Positions 51,250 through 61,110 of a stretch of DNA of 64,000 bases are shown piece by piece; within the stretch, counting starts at the first letter, position 1, and each line of letters opens with the position of its first letter. Position numbers and translations under genes: made by a program. The DNA comes from VRUE01 sp963807425 (GTDB taxonomy: Bacteria > Actinomycetota > Thermoleophilia > Solirubrobacterales > 70-9). The stretch covers positions 170,201 to 234,200 of the forward strand of contig CAWEBZ010000003.1 of NCBI GenBank assembly GCA_963807425.1. The letters are read 5' to 3'. The notes beneath the pieces are model-generated. The model worked only from the letters and a program-made list of their open reading frames with translations, ran no database searches and was not told the origin of the DNA.

Positions 51250-52194
51250 TTATCCGCGGTTTGAAGCGGTTGCAGCGGCGGCGATCGCGGTTCCGTAGAG
51301 GATGTCGTGCTCGGAGACCTCGATCTGCTCCAGTCCGAAGGCGCGCATCGTCTCGACCAGGATCACGACGCCGGCGACGATGGTCGGAGCCCGGTCCGGG
51401 TGCATGCCGGCAATCTCGACCCGCTCGGCGAGCGGCACCGAGGCCAGCTGCGAGAGCAGGTGCTGGATCGAGTGGAGAGAGAGGACGTGGCCGTGCACTC
51501 GCTCCGGGTCGTAGGGCTCGAGCCCCAGCTCGACCGAGGCCAGCGAGGTGGGGGTTCCGGCGACGGCGATTCCGGCCTTGGGGCTGACCTCGGGTCCTGC
51601 CGAGACCGCGGTCTCGATCGAGCCGCGGACATCGGTGGCCAGCGCCTCCAGCTCGTTGACGGTGGGGGGGTCGCCTGAGATGTGGCGCTCGGTGTGGCGG
51701 ACGACGCCCGCCTGCAGCGAGGTGTGGAAGGCGATCTCCCGGCCGGCGCCGACGATCAGCTCGGTCGAGCCGCCGCCGATGTCGATCACCAGAGTCGGTT
51801 CGGAAGGCGGATGCTCGGAGGTGGCGCCCAGGTAGGTGAGGCGGGCCTCCTCCTCGCCGTCGAGCACCCGCGCCGAGAGCGCGAAGCGCTCCCGCAGCTC
51901 GGCGACGAAGGCGCTGCCGTTGGACGCGTCACGCACGGCGCTGGTGGCGATCGCTTCGACCGTCTCCGCTCCCGCCTCCCGGTAGAGCGCGACGTAGTCC
52001 TCGATCGCCTCGCATGTGGCCTCGATCGCCTCGCTGGAGAGCTGTCCGGAGAGATCGACTCCCCGCCCGAGCCGGGTGACGCGGCTGTGCCGTTCGACCT
52101 TGGCGACCCGGTCGCCGCTCACGTCGGCGACGAGCAGCCGAGTCGAGTTGGTGCCGACGTCTATTACCGCCACTCTGTGAGTGCCCGCATCCAT
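51250..52194 (-). CDS. Ppx/GppA family phosphatase
   Basis: A 314-residue member of the exopolyphosphatase/guanosine pentaphosphatase family, ASKHA fold. It contains V-I-D-V-G-T-N-S-T-R-L-L (phosphate 1), I-A-T-S-A-V-R-D-A, G-E-E-E-A-R-L-T-Y-L-G, V-I-D-I-G-G-G-S-T-E-L (phosphate 2) and V-A-G-T-P-T-S-L-A-S. The short length, with no C-terminal HD domain, fits the actinobacterial Ppx forms that act on polyphosphate or pppGpp. The ATG at 52194 is divergent from the initiator tRNA. Its stop lies at the edge of the non-coding gap. Confidence 0.93.
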   Translation of the reverse strand: MDAGTHRVAVIDVGTNSTRLLVADVSGDRVAKVERHSRVTRLGRGVDLSGQLSSEAIEATCEAIEDYVALYREAGAETVEAIATSAVRDASNGSAFVAELRERFALSARVLDGEEEARLTYLGATSEHPPSEPTLVIDIGGGSTELIVGAGREIAFHTSLQAGVVRHTERHISGDPPTVNELEALATDVRGSIETAVSAGPEVSPKAGIAVAGTPTSLASVELGLEPYDPERVHGHVLSLHSIQHLLSQLASVPLAERVEIAGMHPDRAPTIVAGVVILVETMRAFGLEQIEVSEHDILYGTAIAAAATASNRG

Positions 52195-52295
52195 GCCGGC
52201 GGCACTCTAGAGCGATACGCCCCCGCAACCCCGCCTGCGCAAAGTTCCGCAGCCCCGTGCCCATCCCCCTCCCGTTGCTAGCATGGACAAACCGC

Positions 52296-54036
<1,741 letters not shown>

Positions 54037-54053
<17 letters not shown>

Positions 54054-54258
54054 TGGCCTCGTCGGCGTTTCCGCTTCGGCTTTTCAAGAGCGCGAAGACG
54101 GCCCTGGCCTGCTCTCGCCGGAGCTGCTCGTCCAGGCTCGACCCAGGTGTGGTGTAGTCCACGGCAATGTGGATTTCGAGATCCTCGATTCGATCCGAGC
54201 AGCCCTTCTTGCTCGCTGTGCAATCCCCCCGCCGCTGTCGCCTGGCGGCGGATTTCAA
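54037..54258 (-). CDS. small ORF overlapping the integrase start
   Basis: A 73-residue charged protein with two Cys near the N-terminus (D-C-T-A-S-K-K-G-C) and an amphipathic stretch I-E-D-L-E-I-H-I-A-V-D-Y followed by a helical Q-L-R-R-E-Q-A-R-A-V-F-A-L-L. It starts with TTG at 54258 after GGAAGGAA and overlaps the integrase start by 17 nt. No family recognised. Size and coupling to the integrase make a regulator or excision factor possible. Confidence 0.55.
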
Positions 54259-54315
54259 CTTCCTTCCCCCCGTGTGCTCGGAGGGGCCGTGACCACTTCG
54301 CTCTCATTGCGCTCT

Positions 54316-54337
54316 ATTCTAGCGAGCAGAACTGCTC
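54316..54337. promoter_or_regulatory. shared promoter/operator between integrase operon and ATPase
   Basis: The 80-bp gap holds TATTCTA (54315-54321), readable as a -10 box on either strand (TATTCT or TAGAAT), next to GAGCAG-AA-CTGCTC (54324-54337), a near-perfect palindrome ending one nt before the ATPase ATG. This suggests coordinated control of both directions. Confidence 0.4.
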
Positions 54338-54338
54338 T

Positions 54339-55469
54339 ATGAAAGAGAGCAGAAATCCATTCCGATACAGCGAGCCAGTTCCCCCAGACGAGCTGCTCGA
54401 CCGAGACGAAGAGGCGGCGCAGCTTCTGAGCCGAGCCGTCAGCGGCAACAACAGCCGTATCGTCGCGCCGCGTCGATACGGCAAGACCTCGTTGCTTTCG
54501 CGAGTCGCAGAGGAAGCGCGCAAGGAGGGATGGGCGGCGGTCTACGTCGACTTCTTCGGCGTGCTTACGCTCGACGACATAGCGCAGCGGATTGAGCGCG
54601 CCTACGCTGCCGAGCTCCAGGGCCGCTTGGCGACCTGGTTCGCTGGAGCGCGTCGCCTTCTCCGGCCGACGCTTCAGGTCGGCGGAGGCCCGGTCCCGGC
54701 GGGGGTAGAGGTGACTGTCGATCCCCAGGCCGAGCCCCCTCTTGTCGAGCGGCTCGCTCTGCCGGCCCGTCTTCACGAAAAGCACGGCACGCGGACGCTC
54801 GTGATCTTCGATGAGTTCCAAGACATCCTTGCGGCGACCGACCGCGCCGACGCAATTATTCGAGCCGAGATTCAGCACCACGGGGATGCCGCCAGCTACG
54901 TCTTCGCGGGGTCCCAGGTCGGAATGATGAGCGAGCTCTTCTCCGATCGCCGACGGGCTTTCTTCGGTCAGGCTGGGCCTGTCGATCTCCCTCCGCTTCG
55001 CCCCGACGACGTCGCCGACTATCTCTTTCTCCGCTTCGAGGCAACTGGTCGTCAAATCGGCTCGGCACTTTCGCCTCTCCTCGAGATCGCGAATGGGCAT
55101 CCTCAGCGAACGATGCTCCTGGCATACGTCCTTTGGGAGTTGACCGAGGAGGGGGAGGAGGCGACGGAGGAAACCTGGCTTGCTGCTTATGACCGAGTGA
55201 TGCGGGAGGTTCGCGACGAGCTGCGAGCCGTGTGGTCGGGGCTTCCCACTTCGCAGCGTCGAGCGCTTGCAGCGGTGGCCGGGGGAGGGGAGGGCGTCTA
55301 CGCCGCCGGCCGTCGTTACGGCGGCTCGCGGGGCGGCGCGGTGCAAAAGGCGGTCGAGACCCTTCTCGACCGCGGTGAGATCGCCGAGGACAGCTCTCGT
55401 GCAGTCGGGTTCCGGATCATTGATCCTCTGCTCGCTGCCTGGATCGCCGAGGGACGGCCAGGCTCGTGA
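54339..55469 (+). CDS. AAA-type ATPase with C-terminal winged-helix-like region
   Basis: A 376-residue P-loop ATPase of the archaeal-ATPase/STAND-related type. It begins N-P-F-R-Y-S-E-P-V-P-P-D-E-L-L-D-R-D-E-E, has Walker A as A-P-R-R-Y-G-K-T-S-L (43-52), Walker B T-L-V-I-F-D-E-F-Q-D-I-L (about 153-164) and sensor-like F-A-G-S-Q-V-G-M-M. The last 80 residues resemble a winged helix (L-P-T-S-Q-R-R-A-L-A-A-V-A, A-V-Q-K-A-V-E-T-L-L-D-R). It is the only element gene on the plus strand. Related ATPases occur as cargo of mobile elements, including possible defence or toxin roles; function unproven. Confidence 0.75.
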   Translation: MKESRNPFRYSEPVPPDELLDRDEEAAQLLSRAVSGNNSRIVAPRRYGKTSLLSRVAEEARKEGWAAVYVDFFGVLTLDDIAQRIERAYAAELQGRLATWFAGARRLLRPTLQVGGGPVPAGVEVTVDPQAEPPLVERLALPARLHEKHGTRTLVIFDEFQDILAATDRADAIIRAEIQHHGDAASYVFAGSQVGMMSELFSDRRRAFFGQAGPVDLPPLRPDDVADYLFLRFEATGRQIGSALSPLLEIANGHPQRTMLLAYVLWELTEEGEEATEETWLAAYDRVMREVRDELRAVWSGLPTSQRRALAAVAGGGEGVYAAGRRYGGSRGGAVQKAVETLLDRGEIAEDSSRAVGFRIIDPLLAAWIAEGRPGS

Positions 55470-55474
55470 GGAGA

Positions 55475-55494
55475 CTCTGAGCCCAAAGTCAGAG
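55475..55494. terminator. short hairpin between convergent genes
   Basis: CTCTGA (55475-55480) and TCAGAG (55489-55494) form a 6-bp stem with an 8-nt loop in the 42-nt gap between the converging ATPase and replication-relaxation genes, followed by CGTTTC. A weak bidirectional terminator is possible. Confidence 0.35.
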
Positions 55495-55511
55495 CGTTTC
55501 GCGCCCGCCAC

Positions 55512-56429
55512 CTACTCCTCCGCTTCCTCGGGATCGGGCACGAGCCAGTCGACCGGCTCCTCGGGGTTGCGGGCATCGGTGAAGATCGGCGCGAACGGGC
55601 CACGCTCGCGGAGATCCTCCGCCAGGCAGAGCCGGACCGAGAGGGCCGGCGAGCGCATGAAGTCCAAGTCGTTGCGCAGGATCGCGACCGCGGCGTCCCG
55701 CCGTCGCAGCAGCGCCGCCCGGCTGGAGCGGGCGCTCCGTCGTCGCCGGTTGGAATCGGCGAGGACGCAGACCACGGGCGGGAAGGACGGGTACTGCGAG
55801 CGCCACAGCGGATCGCCCTGCTTCCCCGCCGCCCGCATGAAGCGCCCGTAGCGGCCCAGCTCGGCCGCGAGGCGATCGACGGAGAGGGTCGCCCGGTCGA
55901 GCTCAAGGCAGCGCTGCTCGACCGCGACCTCGGAGTCGGCGAGCCGCAGGTAGGTGAGGACGGCGTCGGCGAAGAGCGTCCCCGCTCGGCGCCCGTGGCC
56001 CAGCCGATGCGGCACCTCGTGGCGCCAGGCCAGCGGCCCGAAGTCGTCGCCACGCTCGCGGGCGCTCCGCAAGAAGCAGATCGCCGCGTCGTTGACCGCG
56101 AGCGTGTGCGCCTGCAGCGGCCCGGACGCCGACTCGGCGTCGATCAGCCTCGGCATCCTCTCCAGCAGGCCCGCCTCCAGCGCTGCCCGCGCGCCGCGCT
56201 CGGTCGCGTACCAAAGCCGGCGCGGAGCGCCCGGAGCGCCGAGGCTCGACACGAACGCGGCGAAGCCGGCGTCGGCGAGGCGGGCCAGCACAGTCCGCAC
56301 CCAGCGCGGGCTGCGGTCGGGGAAGTGGATGGCGCCGACCTGCGGCGTCGAGAGGACCCGGTGCTGAGCGAGCGAGGCGAGAATCTCCGTCGCCGCCTCC
56401 GGCACCCCGAGCTTCGCGGCGGGGCTCAT
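55512..56429 (-). CDS. replication-relaxation family protein
   Basis: A 305-residue protein resembling the replication-relaxation family of actinobacterial plasmids and conjugative elements. The N-terminal winged-helix region reads I-L-A-S-L-A-Q-H-R-V-L-S-T-P-Q-V and W-V-R-T-V-L-A-R-L-A-D-A-G-F. The core (L-Q-A-H-T-L-A-V-N-D, R-H-E-V-P-H-R) matches the family's nuclease-like fold region. Such proteins are thought to initiate transfer or replication, perhaps as a relaxase substitute; no other relaxase is seen here. The ATG at 56429 has GAGGAGG upstream and overlaps the TraG-like gene stop by 4 nt. Confidence 0.8.
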   Translation of the reverse strand: MSPAAKLGVPEAATEILASLAQHRVLSTPQVGAIHFPDRSPRWVRTVLARLADAGFAAFVSSLGAPGAPRRLWYATERGARAALEAGLLERMPRLIDAESASGPLQAHTLAVNDAAICFLRSARERGDDFGPLAWRHEVPHRLGHGRRAGTLFADAVLTYLRLADSEVAVEQRCLELDRATLSVDRLAAELGRYGRFMRAAGKQGDPLWRSQYPSFPPVVCVLADSNRRRRSARSSRAALLRRRDAAVAILRNDLDFMRSPALSVRLCLAEDLRERGPFAPIFTDARNPEEPVDWLVPDPEEAEE

Positions 56430-59062
56430 CCGTGCTGCCTCCTCTTGAACTTCAGCGGACCGGAGTGCTCCGAGCGGTTGCGCCCCTCCGCGTGCGCTTG
56501 CGAGCCGTCCTTGCCCTCGCCGCCTCGCAGCGCCTCGTGGATGCGGTCGTCGAGAGTGGCGAGGTGGGCCGCGGCGTCGGTCGCCGGCCTTCGGGAGGCG
56601 GCTGGGTGGCGCCTTTCCTCGCAGCTCCTCCTCCGAGGAGCCCGCTCCTTCACCACGTTCTCGATCTGGACGCCGGACACCGAGAACGGCGCGCTGATCT
56701 CGCCCCGGTGGGTCACTTGGGCGATGAAGCGAAAGCGCGGCAGCCTCGTGATCGCGGCGGGGCTGGGCTGGCCTCCCCACTCTTTCGTCAGCAGGGCGGC
56801 GGCATGGGAGTTGAGCCCGCTGACCAGCGCATGGGAGCGGTTCGTCGTCAGCGCGTTCAGCGTCGTCGGGGACAGGCGCTCGGGGTTCTGGTTGAGGAAG
56901 GTCGGGCGGATCGCGAACTTCGGGCACTGCTCGACCAGGCCCGCCAGGCTGTCGGAGGCGCCGCCGTCATAAGCCTGGGCCTCGTCGAAGAACGGGTAGA
57001 AGAGGCGGCGCGCGGCCGGCGGGATGTTCGCCCGGCTGCGTCCGGCGTGAAGCAGGCCGAAGGCGATCAGGTTCGCCATCACCCGCTCCCGCGTCCCTCC
57101 CGCGCCGGGGCAGACGAGGACGATCCGGCGCTCGTCCATCGCCCGCCGCCACTCGAAGGTGGAGCGGCTCTGGCCGAGGAAGGCCGCGATCGGCGTCGCG
57201 GATCGAAGCCGGTCGACCATGTTGGTGATCGGCGTGATCGCGTCGGCGGCGAGGAGCGGGAAGCGGTCGGTCCAGAAGCGCTGCGAGGAGCGCGGCAAGA
57301 TCGGCAGCACCGCCGCCCGCCACTCCGGGTCGCTGAGGATGGTGGAGATCTGGAAGATCGTCGGAGCGAGGTGGGCGGGCACCGCGCCGGCAACCGCCCC
57401 CAGGGCGGCGGCCGCCTGGGTCGTGAGGTTGATCGCCCGCGTCGAGCGCTCGCCCCACTCAAGCGCGGAGGCGAACGAGTCGACGATCGCCTCCACCCGG
57501 CCCTCGACGTCCTGCTCCCCGACGCCGTGCAGGTCAAAGAGATTCCAGCCCGGCAGGTCGGCCGGCGAGCTGCCGGGGCCGAGGTCGATTCGCACCACCC
57601 GCTCGGCCACGCCGGGCTCATCCAGGTAGGGAGCGACCCTGTCGAGCGCGTCTCCGTGCGGGTCGAGGAACAGGCCGCCGTGCCCCGACCGCACGAGGTG
57701 GGTGAACATCGCGATCGCCGTCTCGGTCTTGCCGAAGCGCGAGCGGCCGGCGATGTAGACGCTGAAGGTGTCGGCTACGCGCACGGCGGCGATCCGCTCG
57801 CCTTTCTCGTCTCGCACCTTCCCGATCGGGATCAGCTCGGCGTTCCCTTCTTCGAAGGTCGGCAGGTTCGGCGGCGGCGAGAGCAGCGCGCCCGAGCGCA
57901 GCACGTTCCGCTCGCCGCAGTGGACGGTCGGCGGCTTCAGGAAGCCGCTCAGCTCTCGGGCCGTCAGGATCGTCTTCCTCGCCGGTCCGAAGAAGCCGCT
58001 GGCGAAGCGCCGGTCAAAGCCGCGGCGTCGCAGCGGGAAGTCAGCGCCGAGAAATGCGAGGCCGGGGATCGGCAGGCCCGATGCCCGAAGCCGGTTGCGG
58101 CCGGCCATCGGCCGAAACGCGGCCAGCAGGCCCTTCATCGTCGCTTCCGCCCTGCCTCGCGTCGGCGCCTCGGAGCGCAGAAGGATCTGGGCGTCGAACA
58201 GCTCGCCGGAGTCGCGCAGCTTCGCGTCGACCGCCTGCACCGCCCCGCGGCGCTCGACCTGCTCGTCTGGGTCGGGCCTGCCGCGACGGCGGCTCTCCCC
58301 GTCCAGCAGCGCGGACCAGTCCTGGCGCTCGCCGTGGATGCGGCGGGCCTCCCGGCGCAGTCGTCGCCGCAGGCGGGTGCCGCGGAAGCCGCTCGCCGGA
58401 AGCAGGTCGACGCAGACGCCCACCGCCTCGCCCGATCGCAGCCGGCCGATCGTGGCGGCGAAGGGCTGCAGCGGATCGGGCTGCGGCCCGAGGCGTGCCA
58501 GCGGCTCGACGCTCGGCCGGGCCAGCACCAGCTCGGTGCGCAGCACCGTCTGCTCGCTCGGCACCGGCTTCGCCTCGCCCAGCGCCTCAGCGGCGGGGCG
58601 CTCCTCGACTCCCTCGAAGGTGCGCAGCGCCGTCCTCAGCGCCTCGCTCGACCGCTCGGGCACTTCCAGTAGATAGACGAGGCGGTTCTCGGCGTCGCTG
58701 GCGAGCCGGACCCGCACGGCGCAGGCCCGGCGGTCGACCCAGCCGGCGACGCGGCGCTCGCTGTCGGCGAGCTGGGCGGCGAATCGAAGGATGGCATCGG
58801 GCTCGGAGTCGAATTCGTCGGCGGGCACGATTGCGACGGCACGGCGCGATCGGAGAGTGCGGCGGGTTGCGAGGAAGCGATGCGTAGCCAGCGCGGCGGC
58901 GATAGCGAGGGCGAGGAGAGCGAAGGGCGCGAGGGAGAGGGCCGACCCGAGGAGATGATCGACGGGGATGCTCGATATGAGCCGCCAGAGTGCGAACAGC
59001 ACCGCGGCGGCGAAGATCGCGAGCATCGGGCGAGGATCGGAGCGATTCGAGTTCGAGATCAC
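56426..59062 (-). CDS. TraG/VirD4-like conjugative transfer ATPase
   Basis: An approximately 878-residue membrane-anchored motor that would pump DNA during conjugation. Two transmembrane helices lie near the N-terminus (about 16-32 and 42-60), followed by a long soluble domain, Walker A I-A-G-R-S-R-F-G-K-T-E-T, F-L-D-P-H-G-D-A-L-D, and Walker B L-F-Y-P-F-F-D-E-A-Q-A-Y. The C-terminal tail is basic and His/Ser-rich. GTG at 59062 is preferred because GAGG lies seven nt upstream and it puts the membrane helices at the start; the frame stays open to 59221. The stretch 59063-59354 upstream shows no other supported gene. Confidence 0.85.
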   Translation of the reverse strand: MISNSNRSDPRPMLAIFAAAVLFALWRLISSIPVDHLLGSALSLAPFALLALAIAAALATHRFLATRRTLRSRRAVAIVPADEFDSEPDAILRFAAQLADSERRVAGWVDRRACAVRVRLASDAENRLVYLLEVPERSSEALRTALRTFEGVEERPAAEALGEAKPVPSEQTVLRTELVLARPSVEPLARLGPQPDPLQPFAATIGRLRSGEAVGVCVDLLPASGFRGTRLRRRLRREARRIHGERQDWSALLDGESRRRGRPDPDEQVERRGAVQAVDAKLRDSGELFDAQILLRSEAPTRGRAEATMKGLLAAFRPMAGRNRLRASGLPIPGLAFLGADFPLRRRGFDRRFASGFFGPARKTILTARELSGFLKPPTVHCGERNVLRSGALLSPPPNLPTFEEGNAELIPIGKVRDEKGERIAAVRVADTFSVYIAGRSRFGKTETAIAMFTHLVRSGHGGLFLDPHGDALDRVAPYLDEPGVAERVVRIDLGPGSSPADLPGWNLFDLHGVGEQDVEGRVEAIVDSFASALEWGERSTRAINLTTQAAAALGAVAGAVPAHLAPTIFQISTILSDPEWRAAVLPILPRSSQRFWTDRFPLLAADAITPITNMVDRLRSATPIAAFLGQSRSTFEWRRAMDERRIVLVCPGAGGTRERVMANLIAFGLLHAGRSRANIPPAARRLFYPFFDEAQAYDGGASDSLAGLVEQCPKFAIRPTFLNQNPERLSPTTLNALTTNRSHALVSGLNSHAAALLTKEWGGQPSPAAITRLPRFRFIAQVTHRGEISAPFSVSGVQIENVVKERAPRRRSCEERRHPAASRRPATDAAAHLATLDDRIHEALRGGEGKDGSQAHAEGRNRSEHSGPLKFKRRQHG

Positions 59063-59354
59063 GACCACGCCTCGATCGGATGTGGAGATGTCGGCAAAAA
59101 CGAGTCGCCGGGATCGCCGAAGCCATGCGGAACCTGGCGACCTCGCGGCGATTTGATCGGGAGGAGCCAGCGGAAGCGGCAGGGGAACGGCCACCGGAAG
59201 ACCCGCGAGAAGACATCCCATCTAGCCACGAGGTCTCCTCGGTCGCGAGCCGCAACCTCGGCGAATGCGGGGTCTACGTTTGACATCCGGCCTCGACCCA
59301 GCTCGCTGCCAGCGGGCATTGAACCTTCTGCCGGAGCAATCGTCACGTCGACGC

Positions 59355-59879
59355 TCAGCCATCCGGCGCTCCGTTTCTGCCCTCGAAGAGCGGCAGGTAG
59401 GACCGCCCCGAGTCGCGATAGCGCCGTAGGAAGCGATGCCACCCCCGTTGTGCCGCCAGAGCGGTCGGGGCGCTGACGCGAAGCACAGCCCGATCCCCGC
59501 GTGCCCCCGCGAGGACGACCGTCACCTCGCCGCCTCGGTACGGGACGTGTTGGAGCGCCCGGTGGGATCGCAGGGCGCGAGCGGCGCGGCGGGCAGCGAG
59601 GCTGCCTTCCTCGTCCTGGGGGTCCTGCCGGCGGTGGGGCGGGCGACTCTCGGCCAGCTCCTGTTCGACGTCGCCGGTCGGCGGCGCGGCGGGTACAGCC
59701 GGCGCGGCGGTCGGCGCCTGGGCCTTGCCCTGTGGGCCATCCGCGCCGTCCGGCTCGCGGGCGGTGAGGACAAACAGCGAGGCGAGGCCGAGCAGGATCG
59801 CGCTGGCGAGCACGAGGATCGCACGCCCGGCGCGCGGATCGAGCGGCTCCTCGAGCAGGGCTCGGAGGCGGTCAACCAT
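59355..59879 (-). CDS. single-helix membrane protein of the transfer region
   Basis: A 174-residue protein with a short cytoplasmic N-terminus, one transmembrane helix (about 19-40), a Pro/Ala-rich linker (about 50-75) and a C-terminal domain of about 75 residues with E-V-T-V-V-L-A-G-A and G-W-H-R-F-L-R-R-Y-R. No family recognised; the architecture suits a VirB8/TcpC-like or other accessory transfer component. It overlaps the wall hydrolase gene by 8 nt, so the two are co-expressed. Confidence 0.65.
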   Translation of the reverse strand: MVDRLRALLEEPLDPRAGRAILVLASAILLGLASLFVLTAREPDGADGPQGKAQAPTAAPAVPAAPPTGDVEQELAESRPPHRRQDPQDEEGSLAARRAARALRSHRALQHVPYRGGEVTVVLAGARGDRAVLRVSAPTALAAQRGWHRFLRRYRDSGRSYLPLFEGRNGAPDG

Positions 59880-61110
59880 CGACGCCGTCCTCGGTGCTGG
59901 GCGGATGGGCGTAGCCGAAGATCGGCCCTGGCATCCCGTAGGCCAGTGCCTGGGAGGGATGGAAGGGTCCGGAGCGGGCGACCTGGTCGCCGAGGTTGCC
60001 GTCGATCGTCGTGATCTGCCCGCCGGGGAAGACGCGCTCGACGATGCCGATGTGATCTGAGTCGGTCGGCCCGGTGCCGTAGAGGACGGCGTCGCCGGGT
60101 GCCGGCGTTGCCGTCGGCGGCAGGGCGCGGGCGCCGTTCGGATCAGCCGTGGAGAACGGCGACTCCCCCGGCGCCGCTACGCCGGGCAGACCACCGCCTT
60201 CGTGGGCCTGCGCCCATTCGTAGACGGTGCCCGAGTAGGCGTAGGTCGCGGTGCTGCCCTCCAACGGGACACCCGCCCGCTGCCAAACCCAGGCGACGAA
60301 GAGCGAGCACCACCTGACGCACGGCCCGTAGGGATTGCAGTTCGATCCGGGTGGGCTCTCGGGAGTACCGAGCTGGCTCTGCGCGATGCGGACGATCTCG
60401 TTGCCGCTCGCCGTGCCGCCCGAACTCGATCCGCAACCCGAGCCGCCGCTCGCCGCCGGCTCGGCGGCCGCGGCGCTGGACGGCGGAGTGCCTTTGCCGC
60501 CGAAGCCGTAGGAGACGGCCCGCGCCATCACCTCGTCGGCGTAGTTCGCCACCCCGTCGGCGCAAGCGCCGTAATAGCCGCAGGCCGCCTCCCGGTAGGC
60601 GGCATAGGAGCCGCCTACCGGAGGGGCGCCCTTCTCCTTGCGCAGGATGCGGGCGGCGGTGAAGATCGCGTCGGCGGCGTTGTTGACGTCGGTGACGCCG
60701 TCGCCATCGCCGTCGACCCGGTACAGCTCCCAGATCGTCGGCCCCGATCCGGGGCTGCACGCCGACCCCCGCACGTAGCCGATCTGCATCGGCCCCGCGC
60801 AGCCGGAGCTGTTGACCCCGGCGCAGTTTCCTTCGCCGCACTCCTGCTCGCCGATCGCCGCCAAGAAGCTCCAGTCGATGTCGATGCGCCGGCCCGCCGC
60901 CAGGTAGATGCGAAGGCGGCCGGGCTCGATCTCGCGCTCGGCGGCGCGGGTCGCCGGGGCGGCGAGGGCCGGGCCTCCCCCTCCCATGCAGGCGATCTCC
61001 GAGCCGAGGATCGCCATCACCGTCCCGGTCAGCGCCACGACCACCATCGCCAGCGCGCCGGTGGCGATGAGCGCCACGAGCGAGACGCCGCGACGTCGCC
61101 GGCCGCTCAT
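59872..61110 (-). CDS. lytic transglycosylase-CHAP bifunctional cell-wall hydrolase
   Basis: A 412-residue exported hydrolase that would open peptidoglycan for the transfer apparatus. A basic N-terminus and one hydrophobic anchor (about 9-35) precede a transglycosylase domain (about 60-205) with the probable catalytic Glu in A-I-G-E-Q-E-C-G and G-P-M-Q-I-G. A Gly/Ser/Ala linker leads to a CHAP amidase/endopeptidase domain (about 235-400) with catalytic Cys in R-W-C-S-L-F-V-A-W-V and His in D-S-D-H-I-G-I-V-E-R. The two-enzyme layout is typical of Gram-positive conjugative elements. Overlaps both neighbours. Confidence 0.87.
   Translation of the reverse strand: MSGRRRRGVSLVALIATGALAMVVVALTGTVMAILGSEIACMGGGGPALAAPATRAAEREIEPGRLRIYLAAGRRIDIDWSFLAAIGEQECGEGNCAGVNSSGCAGPMQIGYVRGSACSPGSGPTIWELYRVDGDGDGVTDVNNAADAIFTAARILRKEKGAPPVGGSYAAYREAACGYYGACADGVANYADEVMARAVSYGFGGKGTPPSSAAAAEPAASGGSGCGSSSGGTASGNEIVRIAQSQLGTPESPPGSNCNPYGPCVRWCSLFVAWVWQRAGVPLEGSTATYAYSGTVYEWAQAHEGGGLPGVAAPGESPFSTADPNGARALPPTATPAPGDAVLYGTGPTDSDHIGIVERVFPGGQITTIDGNLGDQVARSGPFHPSQALAYGMPGPIFGYAHPPSTEDGVDG

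Noticed and set aside
56432..58672. 746-codon plus-strand frame over the TraG-like gene
   Set aside because: Shadow frame without hydrophobic or catalytic patterns; the minus strand carries Walker motifs and membrane helices.
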